A stretch of 45,896 nt of DNA from NCBI RefSeq assembly GCF_028290625.1, contig NZ_JAQGJM010000017.1, positions 1 to 45,896 on the forward strand, given 5' to 3'. The translations under genes were made by a program, and so were the position numbers. Numbering within the stretch: the first letter of the stretch is position 1; the number at the start of each line of letters is the position of its first letter. Below are positions 25,534-33,432 of the stretch, piece after piece. The notes under the pieces are model-generated. The model was given only the letters and a program-made list of their open reading frames with translations, had not been told where the DNA came from and searched no databases. Source of the DNA: Devosia sp. Lineage in GTDB: Bacteria > Pseudomonadota > Alphaproteobacteria > Rhizobiales > Devosiaceae.

Positions 25534-25682
25534 GTGCCACGTCCCTCGTGGTTCGAGGGTCGCTACGCTCCCACCTCACCATGAGGACTACTGGGAATGC
25601 GGGCTGTGGAAGGTCGATACCAGAGTAGCCCTCATGGTGAGGTGCGAGTGCTTACGAGCCTCGAACCACGAGGGCGTGGCAC
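25534..25682. repeat. Long palindromic repeat, family E, between the thioredoxin genes
   Basis: A 149-bp element. Outer arms GTGCCACGTCCCTCGTGGTT and its mirror AACCACGAGGGCGTGGCAC close it; inner arms CCACCTCACCATGAGG and CCTCATGGTGAGGTG form a second complementary pair. Elements with this wording are scattered in Rhizobiales genomes, from memory. It contains no gene and may be a non-autonomous mobile element. Confidence 0.85.
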
Positions 25683-25786
25683 AGAGGGAATAATCCTTCG
25701 ACAAATGACCGCAGAATCGGAAGCGCTTTGCTTCGCATCAATCTCGACTCGGCGTAACGTCCGCCTCCCGCAACTGGAGACACACC

Positions 25787-26110
25787 ATGGCCCGCCAAGT
25801 GACCGATGCCGATTTTTCCGCCGAAGTGCTGGAGGCGCGCGAGCCGGTGCTAGTGGATTTCTGGGCCGAGTGGTGCCAGCCGTGCCTGGCGATGGACCCG
25901 ATCATGGATACGCTCTCGGTCGAGCTGGCAGGTCGGGCCAAGATCGTCAAGATCGATGTCGCCAGCAACCCCGCCATTGTCAGCCAGTATGGCGTGCGCG
26001 CCATGCCGACGCTGATGGTGTTCAAGAATGGCCAGCCGGTCGATATCAAGGTCGGCGCCGGGCAGTCGCGGGTGCAATTGCTCAAGTGGCTGGAAAGCCA
26101 CGCCGCCTAA
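25787..26110 (+). CDS. Thioredoxin-like protein with CQPC active site
   Basis: Paralog of TrxA with the same length (107 residues) and nearly the same frame: VTDADFSAEVLEAREPVLVD and FWAEWC. The active site is C30-Q31-P32-C33 in place of CGPC, the next helix reads LAMDPIM in place of LAIAPVL, and the cis-proline segment is RAMPTLMVF. Both redox cysteines are kept, so it is probably an oxidoreductase with altered potential or partner choice. TGGAGA lies 7 bp before the ATG. It probably arose by duplication of trxA. Its stop codon is part of the next repeat element. Confidence 0.85.
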   Translation: MARQVTDADFSAEVLEAREPVLVDFWAEWCQPCLAMDPIMDTLSVELAGRAKIVKIDVASNPAIVSQYGVRAMPTLMVFKNGQPVDIKVGAGQSRVQLLKWLESHAA

Positions 26111-26213
26111 AGCGCGTCGCGATCTTCCAGATTCGCTCCCTGCGCTTTAGGTCTTTATCTTGCCGCATGTCTTGTTCTCGAAACCGGTGACCACTTTCGA
26201 GAGACATGCTCTA
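26108..26213. repeat. RIME-like rhizobial intergenic mosaic element
   Basis: Two palindromic parts: TAAAGCGCGTCGCGATCTTC...GCTCCCTGCGCTTTA, and GCATGTCTTGTTCTCGAAAC...TTTCGAGAGACATGC. The wording matches an element widespread between genes in Rhizobium, Agrobacterium and Brucella relatives. The first arm supplies the TAA stop of the CQPC thioredoxin gene. It is good evidence for a Rhizobiales host. Confidence 0.85.
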
Positions 26214-26279
26214 ATTTGCCCAAGCCCGCCCGCCTCTGCTAAGTCTTAAGAAAAGTTAAGATTTTGGAGGATTCGGGAC

Positions 26280-27950
26280 ATGGCTCATATCGATCTGGCG
26301 GCGGCGCCATTCAATCTCGATGACGAGGCGATGGCCTGGGTGTCCGCCACTCTGGCCGGGCTGGGGCCGCGCGACAAGCTGGCGCAATTGTTCGTGCTGA
26401 TGGTGCGCGGCGCCCCCGAGATGTTCCTCGACAATGTTTTGCGCTTCAAGCCGGGCGGTATCACGCGGGTGTTCACCCCCGATCTCGAGAGCGAAATCGG
26501 CTTGGCGCGCGACCTGATGTCCGGATCGGCCATTCCCCCGCTGATCAGCGCCGATCTCGAAGGCAGCCGCATGAGCCTGCCCTTCGGCACGGCCGTGCCC
26601 AATCCGCTGGGGCTGGCGGCAGCTGACGACATTGCCGACACCGAGGCGATTGCCACCATCATGGCGCGCGAGGCCCATGCGGTCGGGCTCAACTGGAGCT
26701 TCACTCCGGTCGTCGATATCAACGCGGCCTTCAAGAGCGCCATCGTGGGCACCCGCTCCTATGGCAGCGATGTCGACCGTATCGAGCGCCACGCGCTAGC
26801 GCAGATCGCCGCCTTCCAGGCCAATGGCGTAGCGGCGACCGTCAAGCATTGGCCGGGCGAAGGGTTCGACGATCGCGACCAGCATCTGGTGACCACCGTC
26901 AATCCGCTGAGCTTTGCCGAGTGGGACGAAAAATTCGGCCGCCTCTACCGCGCCGCGATCGAGGCCGGCGTGCTGGCGGTCATGGCCGGCCACATCGCGT
27001 TTCCGGCCTTTGTGCGCGAGCTTGATCCCCACGCGGGTGTCGAGGCGTTCCGCCCGGCCTCGATCAGCGCGGTGTTGAACCAGATTTTGCTGCGCCGGCG
27101 GCTCGGCTTCAACGGGCTGATCGTCTCCGACGCCACCGCCATGGCCGGGCTCGGCGATTGGGGGCCGCGCGACGTGACCCTGCCCGAAATCGTCTCCAGC
27201 GGCTGCGACGTGATCCTGTTCTCCGACGATCCCGATGCGGACCTGATGCGACTGGTTTCGGCCATTGCCGATGGCCGCTTGACCCAGGAGCGGGTCGACG
27301 AGGCCGTCACCCGTATCCTGGCGCTCAAGGCCAAGCTGGGCCTGCATAAGGCGCAACTGCCGCCCGAACTTGAAACGGCGCGCGCGGTGCTGGGCGATCC
27401 GGCCAGTGCCATCACCGCTCATTCGGTCACCAGCCGGGTGCCGACCCTGGTCAAGGATACGCAGAACCTGCTGCCGCTGAGCCCCGAGCGGCATCATCGC
27501 GTGCTGGTGTTTTCCGGCGATATCGTCATGCCGCTGGCGCCCGGGCCGGTGGCGTTCAGCATGCCGGAGCGGCTGGAGCGCGAGGGCTTTGCGGTGACGC
27601 TCTACACACCCGGCATGAGCGTCAATCCGCGCGATTTCGATCTGGTGCTGTATCTGTTCGGCGATGAGACACTGCTGACACGGAGCAGCATCTTCCTCGA
27701 CTGGATGAAGCTGACCGGCAACCTGTTCGGCGCCATGCACCGCTATTGGCACGACGTGCCGACGCTGATGATCTCGTTCGGCTTTCCCTATTATCTCTAC
27801 GACGCGCCGGGCGTGAAGACCTATATCAACGCCTATGGCACCGCCGAGCCGCTGCAGGAGGCGGTGGTCGAGGCGCTGCTGGGACGCACGCAGTTTGCCG
27901 GCAACAGCCCCGTCGATGCGTTCTGTGGCAGCGAGCAGGCACGTTATTGA
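26280..27950 (+). CDS. Glycoside hydrolase family 3 protein, NagZ-like
   Basis: A 556-residue enzyme with a GH3 N-terminal barrel and a second C-terminal domain. It has KHWPGEG (K189-H190) followed by DRDQH202; the Asp-x-His of NagZ-type enzymes, which supplies the acid/base His, is kept. The nucleophile Asp is D284 in VSDATAMAG. NagZ cuts GlcNAc from muropeptides in cell-wall recycling; no signal peptide is seen, so a cytoplasmic role fits. It is longer than E. coli NagZ (about 340) and more like the two-domain Gram-positive form. GGAGG lies 9 bp before the ATG. Exact substrate is inferred. Confidence 0.85.
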   Translation: MAHIDLAAAPFNLDDEAMAWVSATLAGLGPRDKLAQLFVLMVRGAPEMFLDNVLRFKPGGITRVFTPDLESEIGLARDLMSGSAIPPLISADLEGSRMSLPFGTAVPNPLGLAAADDIADTEAIATIMAREAHAVGLNWSFTPVVDINAAFKSAIVGTRSYGSDVDRIERHALAQIAAFQANGVAATVKHWPGEGFDDRDQHLVTTVNPLSFAEWDEKFGRLYRAAIEAGVLAVMAGHIAFPAFVRELDPHAGVEAFRPASISAVLNQILLRRRLGFNGLIVSDATAMAGLGDWGPRDVTLPEIVSSGCDVILFSDDPDADLMRLVSAIADGRLTQERVDEAVTRILALKAKLGLHKAQLPPELETARAVLGDPASAITAHSVTSRVPTLVKDTQNLLPLSPERHHRVLVFSGDIVMPLAPGPVAFSMPERLEREGFAVTLYTPGMSVNPRDFDLVLYLFGDETLLTRSSIFLDWMKLTGNLFGAMHRYWHDVPTLMISFGFPYYLYDAPGVKTYINAYGTAEPLQEAVVEALLGRTQFAGNSPVDAFCGSEQARY

Positions 27951-28048
27951 ACCGGGCCTGAACGGAACCTTCCACCTGTTGCCGCAATTGCTGCATAGGT
28001 TAGCCTCGACCAATACTCACCCGATATCCACCAAGGGACCCGATAGTC

Positions 28049-28684
28049 ATGATTCGTCGCGATGCACTGCTGCTTGGCCTCACCGCCGCCCTGGCCTCGA
28101 CGCTACCGGCGCTGGCGCTGGATCGCGCGCTGAGCCCCGAGGAGCAGCAGCTGATCACCGACATCGGCGCCCATAATTCGGCGATCCGCACCATGGTGGG
28201 CCGGTTCCTGCAGATCGATACCAATGGCGGGCGCACCGAGGGCACGTTCTTCCTCGAACGGCCCGACAAGATCCGCTTCCGCTACAATCCACCCAGCAAG
28301 GAAGAGATCGTCTCGGTCGGTCGCGGCTTTTACGTGCTCAACCGCGCGGACGAAACCTATTACGCCTATCCGCAGGACTCGATCCCGCTGCGCCAGTTCC
28401 TCGGCGACCAGATCAACCTGCTCACGGCCAATGTGCTCGATGTCACCAATGCGGATGGCTATATGACCGTCGTGCTCAGCGACGAAACCGCCGCCGGCAC
28501 GGTGCAGGTGTCGCTGATTTTCGACGTCGCCACCATGGACCTGGTGCAGTGGAGCCTGGTGGAACCGAGCGGGTCCGAACTGACCTTCTCGCTCTATGAC
28601 GTCGAAAAAGGCGTCGACATCCCGCGCTCGTATTTCTCGATCCCGGCTACGTACAAGGGTCTCGATCCCTCGACCAAGCAGTAG
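28049..28684 (+). CDS. lolA: Outer-membrane lipoprotein carrier LolA family protein
   Basis: A 211-residue periplasmic protein. The signal peptide MIRRDALLLGLTAALASTLP ends near ALA. Mature features match LolA: QIDTNGGRTEGTFFLERPDK, IRFRYNPPSKEEIVSVG, and a final domain with DLVQWSLVEPSG. LolA ferries lipoproteins from LolCDE to the outer membrane. AAGGGA precedes the ATG. It is convergent with uppP, with a family A repeat between. The annotation is by family pattern; divergent alphaproteobacterial LolA proteins are common. Confidence 0.85.
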   Translation: MIRRDALLLGLTAALASTLPALALDRALSPEEQQLITDIGAHNSAIRTMVGRFLQIDTNGGRTEGTFFLERPDKIRFRYNPPSKEEIVSVGRGFYVLNRADETYYAYPQDSIPLRQFLGDQINLLTANVLDVTNADGYMTVVLSDETAAGTVQVSLIFDVATMDLVQWSLVEPSGSELTFSLYDVEKGVDIPRSYFSIPATYKGLDPSTKQ

Positions 28685-28731
28685 CGCTGGCTGTTATCGG
28701 GCAGTCTTCTCCAGACTTACCCACCCCTGTT

Positions 28732-28810
28732 CTTCCCGCGGACTTGATCCGCGGGCCTCTCGCCGTTTGTGCCGTGTTGACGGTGGCCCGCGGGTCAAGC
28801 CCGCGGGAAG
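28732..28810. repeat. Palindromic double-hairpin repeat, family A copy 3
   Basis: Left stem CCCGCGGA/TCCGCGGG, right stem CCCGCGGG/CCCGCGGG. It lies between the convergent genes lolA and uppP, the only sequence feature in that gap. Confidence 0.9.
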
Positions 28811-28855
28811 GCTCGGTGGGTCTAATTGCCAGCGGTGGCGGGACGATCGACGCCC

Positions 28856-29662
28856 TTACTTCCCGAACATGAAAATCGCCACCAGCCCGGCGGCGCCCAC
28901 GATAATCCGCCACCAGGCGAACGGCGCAAAACCGTAGCTGGAGACGAAGTTCAGCAGATACCGCACCACGATCGCGCCGACCACGAAGGCCGCCGCAAAG
29001 CCGATGGCGATATTGAGCCCGGCGCTCATGTCGATCAGGTCTCGGCTTTTGTAGAGGTCGTACCCAAACGCGCCGATCATGATCGGCAGGGCGATGAAGA
29101 AGGTGAATTCGGCCGCCGAGCGCTTGCTGGCGCCGAACAGCATGGCGCCCACCACGGTCGAGCCCGAACGCGATACGCCGGGCACGAGGCTGAGCATCTG
29201 GAACAGCCCGATGATCAGCGCCAGATACCAGGGATATTGGTAGATATCGTCGTAGATCACCCGCTTGGGCATGCGATCGACAATCAGCAGGATCACGCCG
29301 CCGACCAGCAGGCACGAACAGATCAGCACGGGCGATTCCCACAGCGCGCCCTGGATCACGTCATGCAGCAGAACGCCCGCGATGATCGCCGGCACGCAGG
29401 CGAGGACAACACTGAGCGCGAAGCGCCACGCATAGGCCTTGCCGGTGAAAGCGTCGCGGATCAACAGTGCCAGCCGGGTGAAATAGATGGTCACGATCGC
29501 CAGGATCGCGCCGAGTTGGATCAGCACGATGAAGGCTGCGGGCTGCGTCAATCCGAAGAAATGACCGGCCAATAACAGATGCCCGGTCGAGCTGACTGGC
29601 AAGAATTCGGTAAGCCCTTCCAGAATTCCCAGGATGAGCGGCACAAAAAGACCTTGATCCAC
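28856..29662 (-). CDS. uppP: Undecaprenyl-diphosphatase UppP (BacA family)
   Basis: Inner-membrane phosphatase of 268 residues that recycles undecaprenyl pyrophosphate to the carrier lipid used for peptidoglycan and other envelope polymers; its level affects bacitracin resistance. The two signature regions are present: GLTEFLPVSSTGHL near the N-terminus and LVPGVSRSGSTV in the middle. About eight hydrophobic segments are seen. A longer open frame runs far upstream, but the GTG at 29662, with AGGGGA 10 bp before it, gives the family's normal N-terminus. Confidence 0.95.
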   Translation of the reverse strand: MDQGLFVPLILGILEGLTEFLPVSSTGHLLLAGHFFGLTQPAAFIVLIQLGAILAIVTIYFTRLALLIRDAFTGKAYAWRFALSVVLACVPAIIAGVLLHDVIQGALWESPVLICSCLLVGGVILLIVDRMPKRVIYDDIYQYPWYLALIIGLFQMLSLVPGVSRSGSTVVGAMLFGASKRSAAEFTFFIALPIMIGAFGYDLYKSRDLIDMSAGLNIAIGFAAAFVVGAIVVRYLLNFVSSYGFAPFAWWRIIVGAAGLVAIFMFGK

Positions 29663-29797
29663 GTTCAGATGATCCCCTAATTCTGGCTGCTTGGCGCCGC
29701 GTAGGCTGCTACGCTCATAGCGTGGTTCGCGCGAGCCGCCAAGAAGCCGCTGGGGCTGGCGGCAAAATGTAATAATTTGTTGGAAAGAGCGTGCCGA

Positions 29798-30475
29798 ATG
29801 CCCACTCTGCTGCACCATCCTCTCGATCCGTCCTCCCGCCTTGCACGCTTGATGTGCGCTGAATATGGCGTGCCGCTGGACGTCGAGGAGATCAAGCCAT
29901 GGTTGCGCGAACCGGGCCTGCTCGAAATCAATCCGGCCGCCACCTTGCCCATCATGATGGGCGAACACGACGCTCCGGTGGTGGGCCTCTTGGCTGTTAT
30001 CCACGCCATCGAGGATCAGTACACGCCCAATATCGTAGAGGGACTGATCCCCGCCCATGCGCCGGCTCGCGCCGAAATGTGGCGGCTGATGGAATGGGTG
30101 ATCTTCAAGCTCAATGACGAGGTGACGCGCTACATCCTCGAAGAAAAGATCGTCAAGCGCGACCAGCGTGGCGCCACGCCGGAGCCATCGGTGCTGCGCG
30201 TGGCCAAGGCCAATCTCAACGAACACATGCTGTATTTCAACTGGCTGTTCGCCACCCGCCAGTGGCTGGCCGGCAATAGCCTGACCCTGGCCGATTTCGC
30301 CCTGGCGGCGCATCTGTCGACGCTCGATTATCTGGGCGATATCGATTGGGGCAAAGCCGGCGAAACCCGCCTCTGGTACTCCCGCATCAAATCGCGCCCG
30401 GCATTTCGGACCTTGCTCAATGATCGCGTCGTGGCGATGCCGCCGCATGCCGGTTACGCGGATCTGGATTTTTAG
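29798..30475 (+). CDS. Glutathione S-transferase family protein
   Basis: A 225-residue cytosolic GST. The thioredoxin-like N-terminal domain (MPTLLHHPLDPSSRLARLMC, then NPAATLPIM with the cis-Pro) is followed by the all-helical C-terminal domain with LTLADFALAAHLSTLDYLG. Conjugation substrate is unknown. The ATG at 29798 is chosen over a TTG seven codons earlier, which would add an unneeded tail. It heads a forward run with queG, an SDR and a GNAT gene, the usual order in Rhizobiales, although a repeat separates it from queG. Confidence 0.9.
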   Translation: MPTLLHHPLDPSSRLARLMCAEYGVPLDVEEIKPWLREPGLLEINPAATLPIMMGEHDAPVVGLLAVIHAIEDQYTPNIVEGLIPAHAPARAEMWRLMEWVIFKLNDEVTRYILEEKIVKRDQRGATPEPSVLRVAKANLNEHMLYFNWLFATRQWLAGNSLTLADFALAAHLSTLDYLGDIDWGKAGETRLWYSRIKSRPAFRTLLNDRVVAMPPHAGYADLDF

Positions 30476-30500
30476 GCTCTGACACCCCCACCACCACGGG

Positions 30501-30584
30501 GTCATTCCCGTGCAGGCGGGAACCTCCGTTTGCAGGACCGGCATCGTGGCATTAAACAGGGGTTCCCGCCTACGCGGGAATGAC
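30501..30584. repeat. Palindromic repeat, family B, abutting queG
   Basis: Left GTCATTCCCGTGCAGGCGGG-AACC and right GGTTCCCGCCTACGCGGG-AATGAC are inverted copies around a 40-bp centre; each half is itself a hairpin. It ends 10 bp before the preferred queG ATG at 30595, so it forms the queG ribosome-site region. A half copy lies at 33258-33281. Confidence 0.88.
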
Positions 30585-30594
30585 CTGGATGATC

Positions 30595-31728
30595 ATGGCT
30601 GATACGGCGCGCACTACCGACAAGCTCATCGCCGAATTGCGGACCCGCGCCAGTGCGCTGGGATTCGACAGTTTTGGTATTGCCTCGGCCACCGCCCGCC
30701 CCGATCTTCCCGCCAAGCTCACCGCTGCACTCGATGCGGGCTGGCATGGCGATATGGACTGGATGGCCGAAACCGCTGAGCGGCGCGGCAGCCCCAATGC
30801 GCTGTGGCCGGAGGCGCGTTCGATCATTCTGCTGGGCGTCAACTACGGGCCGGAGAGCGATCCGCTGGCGGTGCTGGGCGAACGCGATCGCGGCTCGATT
30901 TCGGTCTATGCCCGCAATCGCGATTATCACGAAATCATCAAGGGCAAGCTCAAGGAGCTCGCGGGCCTGCTGTCGCGCTGGTCCGGAGCCGAAGTGAAGG
31001 TGTTCGTTGATACCGCCCCGGTGATGGAAAAGCCGCTGGCCGAGGCGGCTGGTCTCGGCTGGCAGGGCAAGCACACTGTGCTGGTCAGTCGCGAGTTTGG
31101 GTCATGGCTGTTTCTCGGCGCCATCTTCACCTCAGCCGAATTGCCGCCTAGCACACCGCATGAGGAAAGCTGCGGCTCCTGCACGCGGTGTCTCGATATC
31201 TGCCCCACCAATGCCTTCCCGGCGCCGTTCCAACTCGATTCCAGAAGATGCCTCGCCTATCTCAATATCGAGCATCAGGGCCCCATTCCGCACGAGTTCC
31301 GCGTGCCGATGGGCAACCGCATCTATGGCTGCGATGATTGCCTGGCCGTCTGCCCGTGGAACAAATTCGCCAAGGTCAGCCGCGAGGCCAAGCTGCGCGC
31401 GCGCGCCGATCTGGAGCGCCCGGCGCTCGCCGATCTGGCTAGGCTCGACGACGACGGTTTCCGCACGCTTTTCGCCGCCTCGCCGATCAAGCGGATCGGG
31501 CATGCGCGGTTTCTGCGCAATGTGCTGATCGCGGTGGGCAATAGCGGCGATGCCGAATTGGCGCCGTTGGCCGAGGCCCGGCTTGAGGCCGAAAGCCCGC
31601 TGGTGCGCGGCGCGGCCATTTGGGCGCTGCGACGGCTGGCCCCGGCGCGGGCCGATGCGCAAAGGCTTGCTTCTCTGGGCCGGGAAAGCCACAACAGCGT
31701 CCGTCTCGAATGGACCGCGGACCTCTGA
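30595..31728 (+). CDS. queG: Epoxyqueuosine reductase QueG
   Basis: A 377-residue cytoplasmic, cobalamin-dependent iron-sulfur enzyme that performs the last step of queuosine synthesis on tRNA. Two ferredoxin-type clusters are visible: C193-x2-C196-x2-C199-x3-C203P, and C246-x2-C249-x3-C253P. A short helical repeat region (HEAT-like) ends the protein. Three in-frame ATGs occur at 30580, 30589 and 30595; the first lies inside a palindromic repeat, so the last is preferred. No good Shine-Dalgarno is present beyond the repeat. The stop overlaps the next start. Confidence 0.95.
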   Translation: MADTARTTDKLIAELRTRASALGFDSFGIASATARPDLPAKLTAALDAGWHGDMDWMAETAERRGSPNALWPEARSIILLGVNYGPESDPLAVLGERDRGSISVYARNRDYHEIIKGKLKELAGLLSRWSGAEVKVFVDTAPVMEKPLAEAAGLGWQGKHTVLVSREFGSWLFLGAIFTSAELPPSTPHEESCGSCTRCLDICPTNAFPAPFQLDSRRCLAYLNIEHQGPIPHEFRVPMGNRIYGCDDCLAVCPWNKFAKVSREAKLRARADLERPALADLARLDDDGFRTLFAASPIKRIGHARFLRNVLIAVGNSGDAELAPLAEARLEAESPLVRGAAIWALRRLAPARADAQRLASLGRESHNSVRLEWTADL

Positions 31729-32594
31729 TGTTTTTCTTTTTCGGCATGGGTTTTTCGTCGCAGGCCGCGGCGCGGGCCATTTTTGCGCATGATCCTGCGG
31801 CTGTTATCGCCGGCACTTCGCGCACTCCCTCGGGCGCCGCAGCGCTGACCAAGCTCGACATTTCCGCCCATGTGTTCGACGGCACGGCGCCCGGCCACAC
31901 CCTGGGCACCGAATTGCGCAACGCCACCCATGTGGTGCTGTCCATCGCCCCCGATGAGGCCGGCGACCCGGCGCTGGTTCATCACCGCGCCGATCTCGAC
32001 GCCGCGCCGAACCTGGCTTGGCTCTGCTATTATTCCACCGTCGGGGTCTATGGCGATTTCGGTGGCGCCTGGATCGACGAGACCGCCCCGCTAGTGCCCC
32101 GCAATGCCCGCTCCGACCGCCGCGTGCTGGCCGAACAGGCCTGGCGCGATTATGCTACCGACCGCGGGCTGCCCCTCGCCATCCTGCGCCTCGCCGGCAT
32201 TTACGGGCCGGGTCGCTCCACCTTCGACAAGCTCGCCGACGGCACCTCGCGCCGCATCGTCAAACCGGGCCAGGTGTTCAACCGCATCCATGTTGCCGAT
32301 ATCGGCCGCATCACCGCCTTGGCGGCTGAGCAGAAACTAGACGGCACCTTCAATCTCTCCGACGACGAGCCGGCCCCGCCCCAGGACGTGATCGCCCATG
32401 CGGCCGCGATGGCACGCGTGACGCCGCCGCCCGAGATCGCCTTCGATACTGCCGACCTTACGCCGATGCAGCGCTCGTTCTATGCCGACAACAAGCGCGT
32501 CTCCAACGCCGCCATCAAAAGCGCGCTGGGCATCGACCTGCTGTTTCCCACTTACCGCGACGGCCTCGCCGATTGCCTCTCGAGACACCCATGA
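31728..32594 (+). CDS. SDR family NAD(P)-binding oxidoreductase (epimerase-like)
   Basis: A 288-residue Rossmann-fold protein of the extended SDR class. The nucleotide-binding region at the very start is FGMGFSSQAAARAIF, then STVGVYGDFGGAWIDE, LRLAGIYGPGRS and NRIHVADIGRI, all typical of NAD-dependent epimerase/dehydratase relatives such as YeeZ. The catalytic Tyr-x3-Lys is not obvious, so the reaction is unclear. It overlaps queG and the following GNAT gene by 1 and 4 bp, so the three are translated as a unit. Confidence 0.85.
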   Translation: MFFFFGMGFSSQAAARAIFAHDPAAVIAGTSRTPSGAAALTKLDISAHVFDGTAPGHTLGTELRNATHVVLSIAPDEAGDPALVHHRADLDAAPNLAWLCYYSTVGVYGDFGGAWIDETAPLVPRNARSDRRVLAEQAWRDYATDRGLPLAILRLAGIYGPGRSTFDKLADGTSRRIVKPGQVFNRIHVADIGRITALAAEQKLDGTFNLSDDEPAPPQDVIAHAAAMARVTPPPEIAFDTADLTPMQRSFYADNKRVSNAAIKSALGIDLLFPTYRDGLADCLSRHP

Positions 32595-33244
32595 CCGTTC
32601 AGCCCGCCAAGTCCGCGCCGCAGCGCATTGTCCTCAGTGGCAATTATGCCCGGCTCGAACCCATCGCCATTCACCACGCGGCCGATCTCTACGCCGCCTC
32701 GATCGGTGAGGGCGTGCCGGAGCGCTACCGCTGGCTGTTCAAGGAGCCGCCGGCAAACCTTGGCGACATGGAAAGCTGGATCAACGACGTCGCCCTGTCG
32801 CACACCGAAACCTATGTGGCGGTGATCGACAAGGCCAGCGGCCGCGCTTTGGGTCACCAGGCTTGGCTGCGCATTTTCCCCGAACATGCCTCGATCGAAA
32901 TCGGTGCCGTCTATTGGGGGCCGGCCATGGCCCGCTCGCGCATCGCCACCGAGGCACTTTACCTGTTCGCCCGCCACGCCTTCGACGATTTGGGCTATCG
33001 CCGCTTCGAATGGAAGACCAACAACCTGAACCTCGCCTCCAAGGCGGCGGCATTGCGGTTTGGGTTCCAGTATGAGGGTCTGTTCCGGCAGGACCGTATC
33101 GCCAAGGGCGAAAACCGCGATACCGCGTGGTTCTCGATCATCGATGGGGAATGGCCGGCCATGCGGGCGGAGTATGAACGTTGGCTGGCGCCGGATAATT
33201 TCGGTGCGGATGGGATGCAGAAGACGAAGTTGGTGGTGCGGTAA
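32591..33244 (+). CDS. GNAT family N-acetyltransferase
   Basis: A 217-residue acetyltransferase of the RimJ/RimL type. It has IEIGAVYWGPAMARSRIATE (acetyl-CoA binding strand and loop), the family's RRFEWKTNNLNLASKAAALR and FGFQYEGLFRQD. Substrate could be a protein N-terminus or a small amine; it cannot be told here. The ATG overlaps the stop of the SDR gene (ATGA). It ends the queG operon, followed by two repeat elements. Confidence 0.88.
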   Translation: MTVQPAKSAPQRIVLSGNYARLEPIAIHHAADLYAASIGEGVPERYRWLFKEPPANLGDMESWINDVALSHTETYVAVIDKASGRALGHQAWLRIFPEHASIEIGAVYWGPAMARSRIATEALYLFARHAFDDLGYRRFEWKTNNLNLASKAAALRFGFQYEGLFRQDRIAKGENRDTAWFSIIDGEWPAMRAEYERWLAPDNFGADGMQKTKLVVR

Positions 33245-33257
33245 TCTGGAGAAGCAG

Positions 33258-33281
33258 AGGTTCCCGCCTGCGCGGAATAAC
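33258..33281. repeat. Half copy of palindromic repeat family B
   Basis: AGGTTCCCGCCTGCGCGGAA followed by TAAC matches the right half of the element at 30501-30584. The left half is missing, so this is a decayed or single-hairpin copy. Confidence 0.7.
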
Positions 33282-33322
33282 GCGGTGGTTGGGTCCACAC
33301 CGATGCCCAACCACCCACCGCA

Positions 33323-33401
33323 CTTCCCCCGGACTTGATCCGGGGGCCTCTCTTAGCGCGTGCCGGACTGAGGGTGGCCCGCGGGTCAAGCCCGCGGGAA
33401 G
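33323..33401. repeat. Palindromic double-hairpin repeat, family A copy 4
   Basis: The left hairpin is CCCCCGGA-cttga-TCCGGGGG, changed on both sides relative to the other copies yet still fully paired; the right is CCCGCGGG-tcaag-CCCGCGGG. It lies between the convergent GNAT and hydrolase genes. The paired change is evidence that the stem itself is maintained. Confidence 0.9.
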
Positions 33402-33432
33402 ACCGTTGAGCGTTTCGGATATCCGCTATCCT

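Noticed and set aside
29663..30544. Upstream extension of uppP across the GST gene
   Set aside because: UppP has its normal N-terminus at the GTG at 29662; the extension is antisense to GST and the family B repeat.
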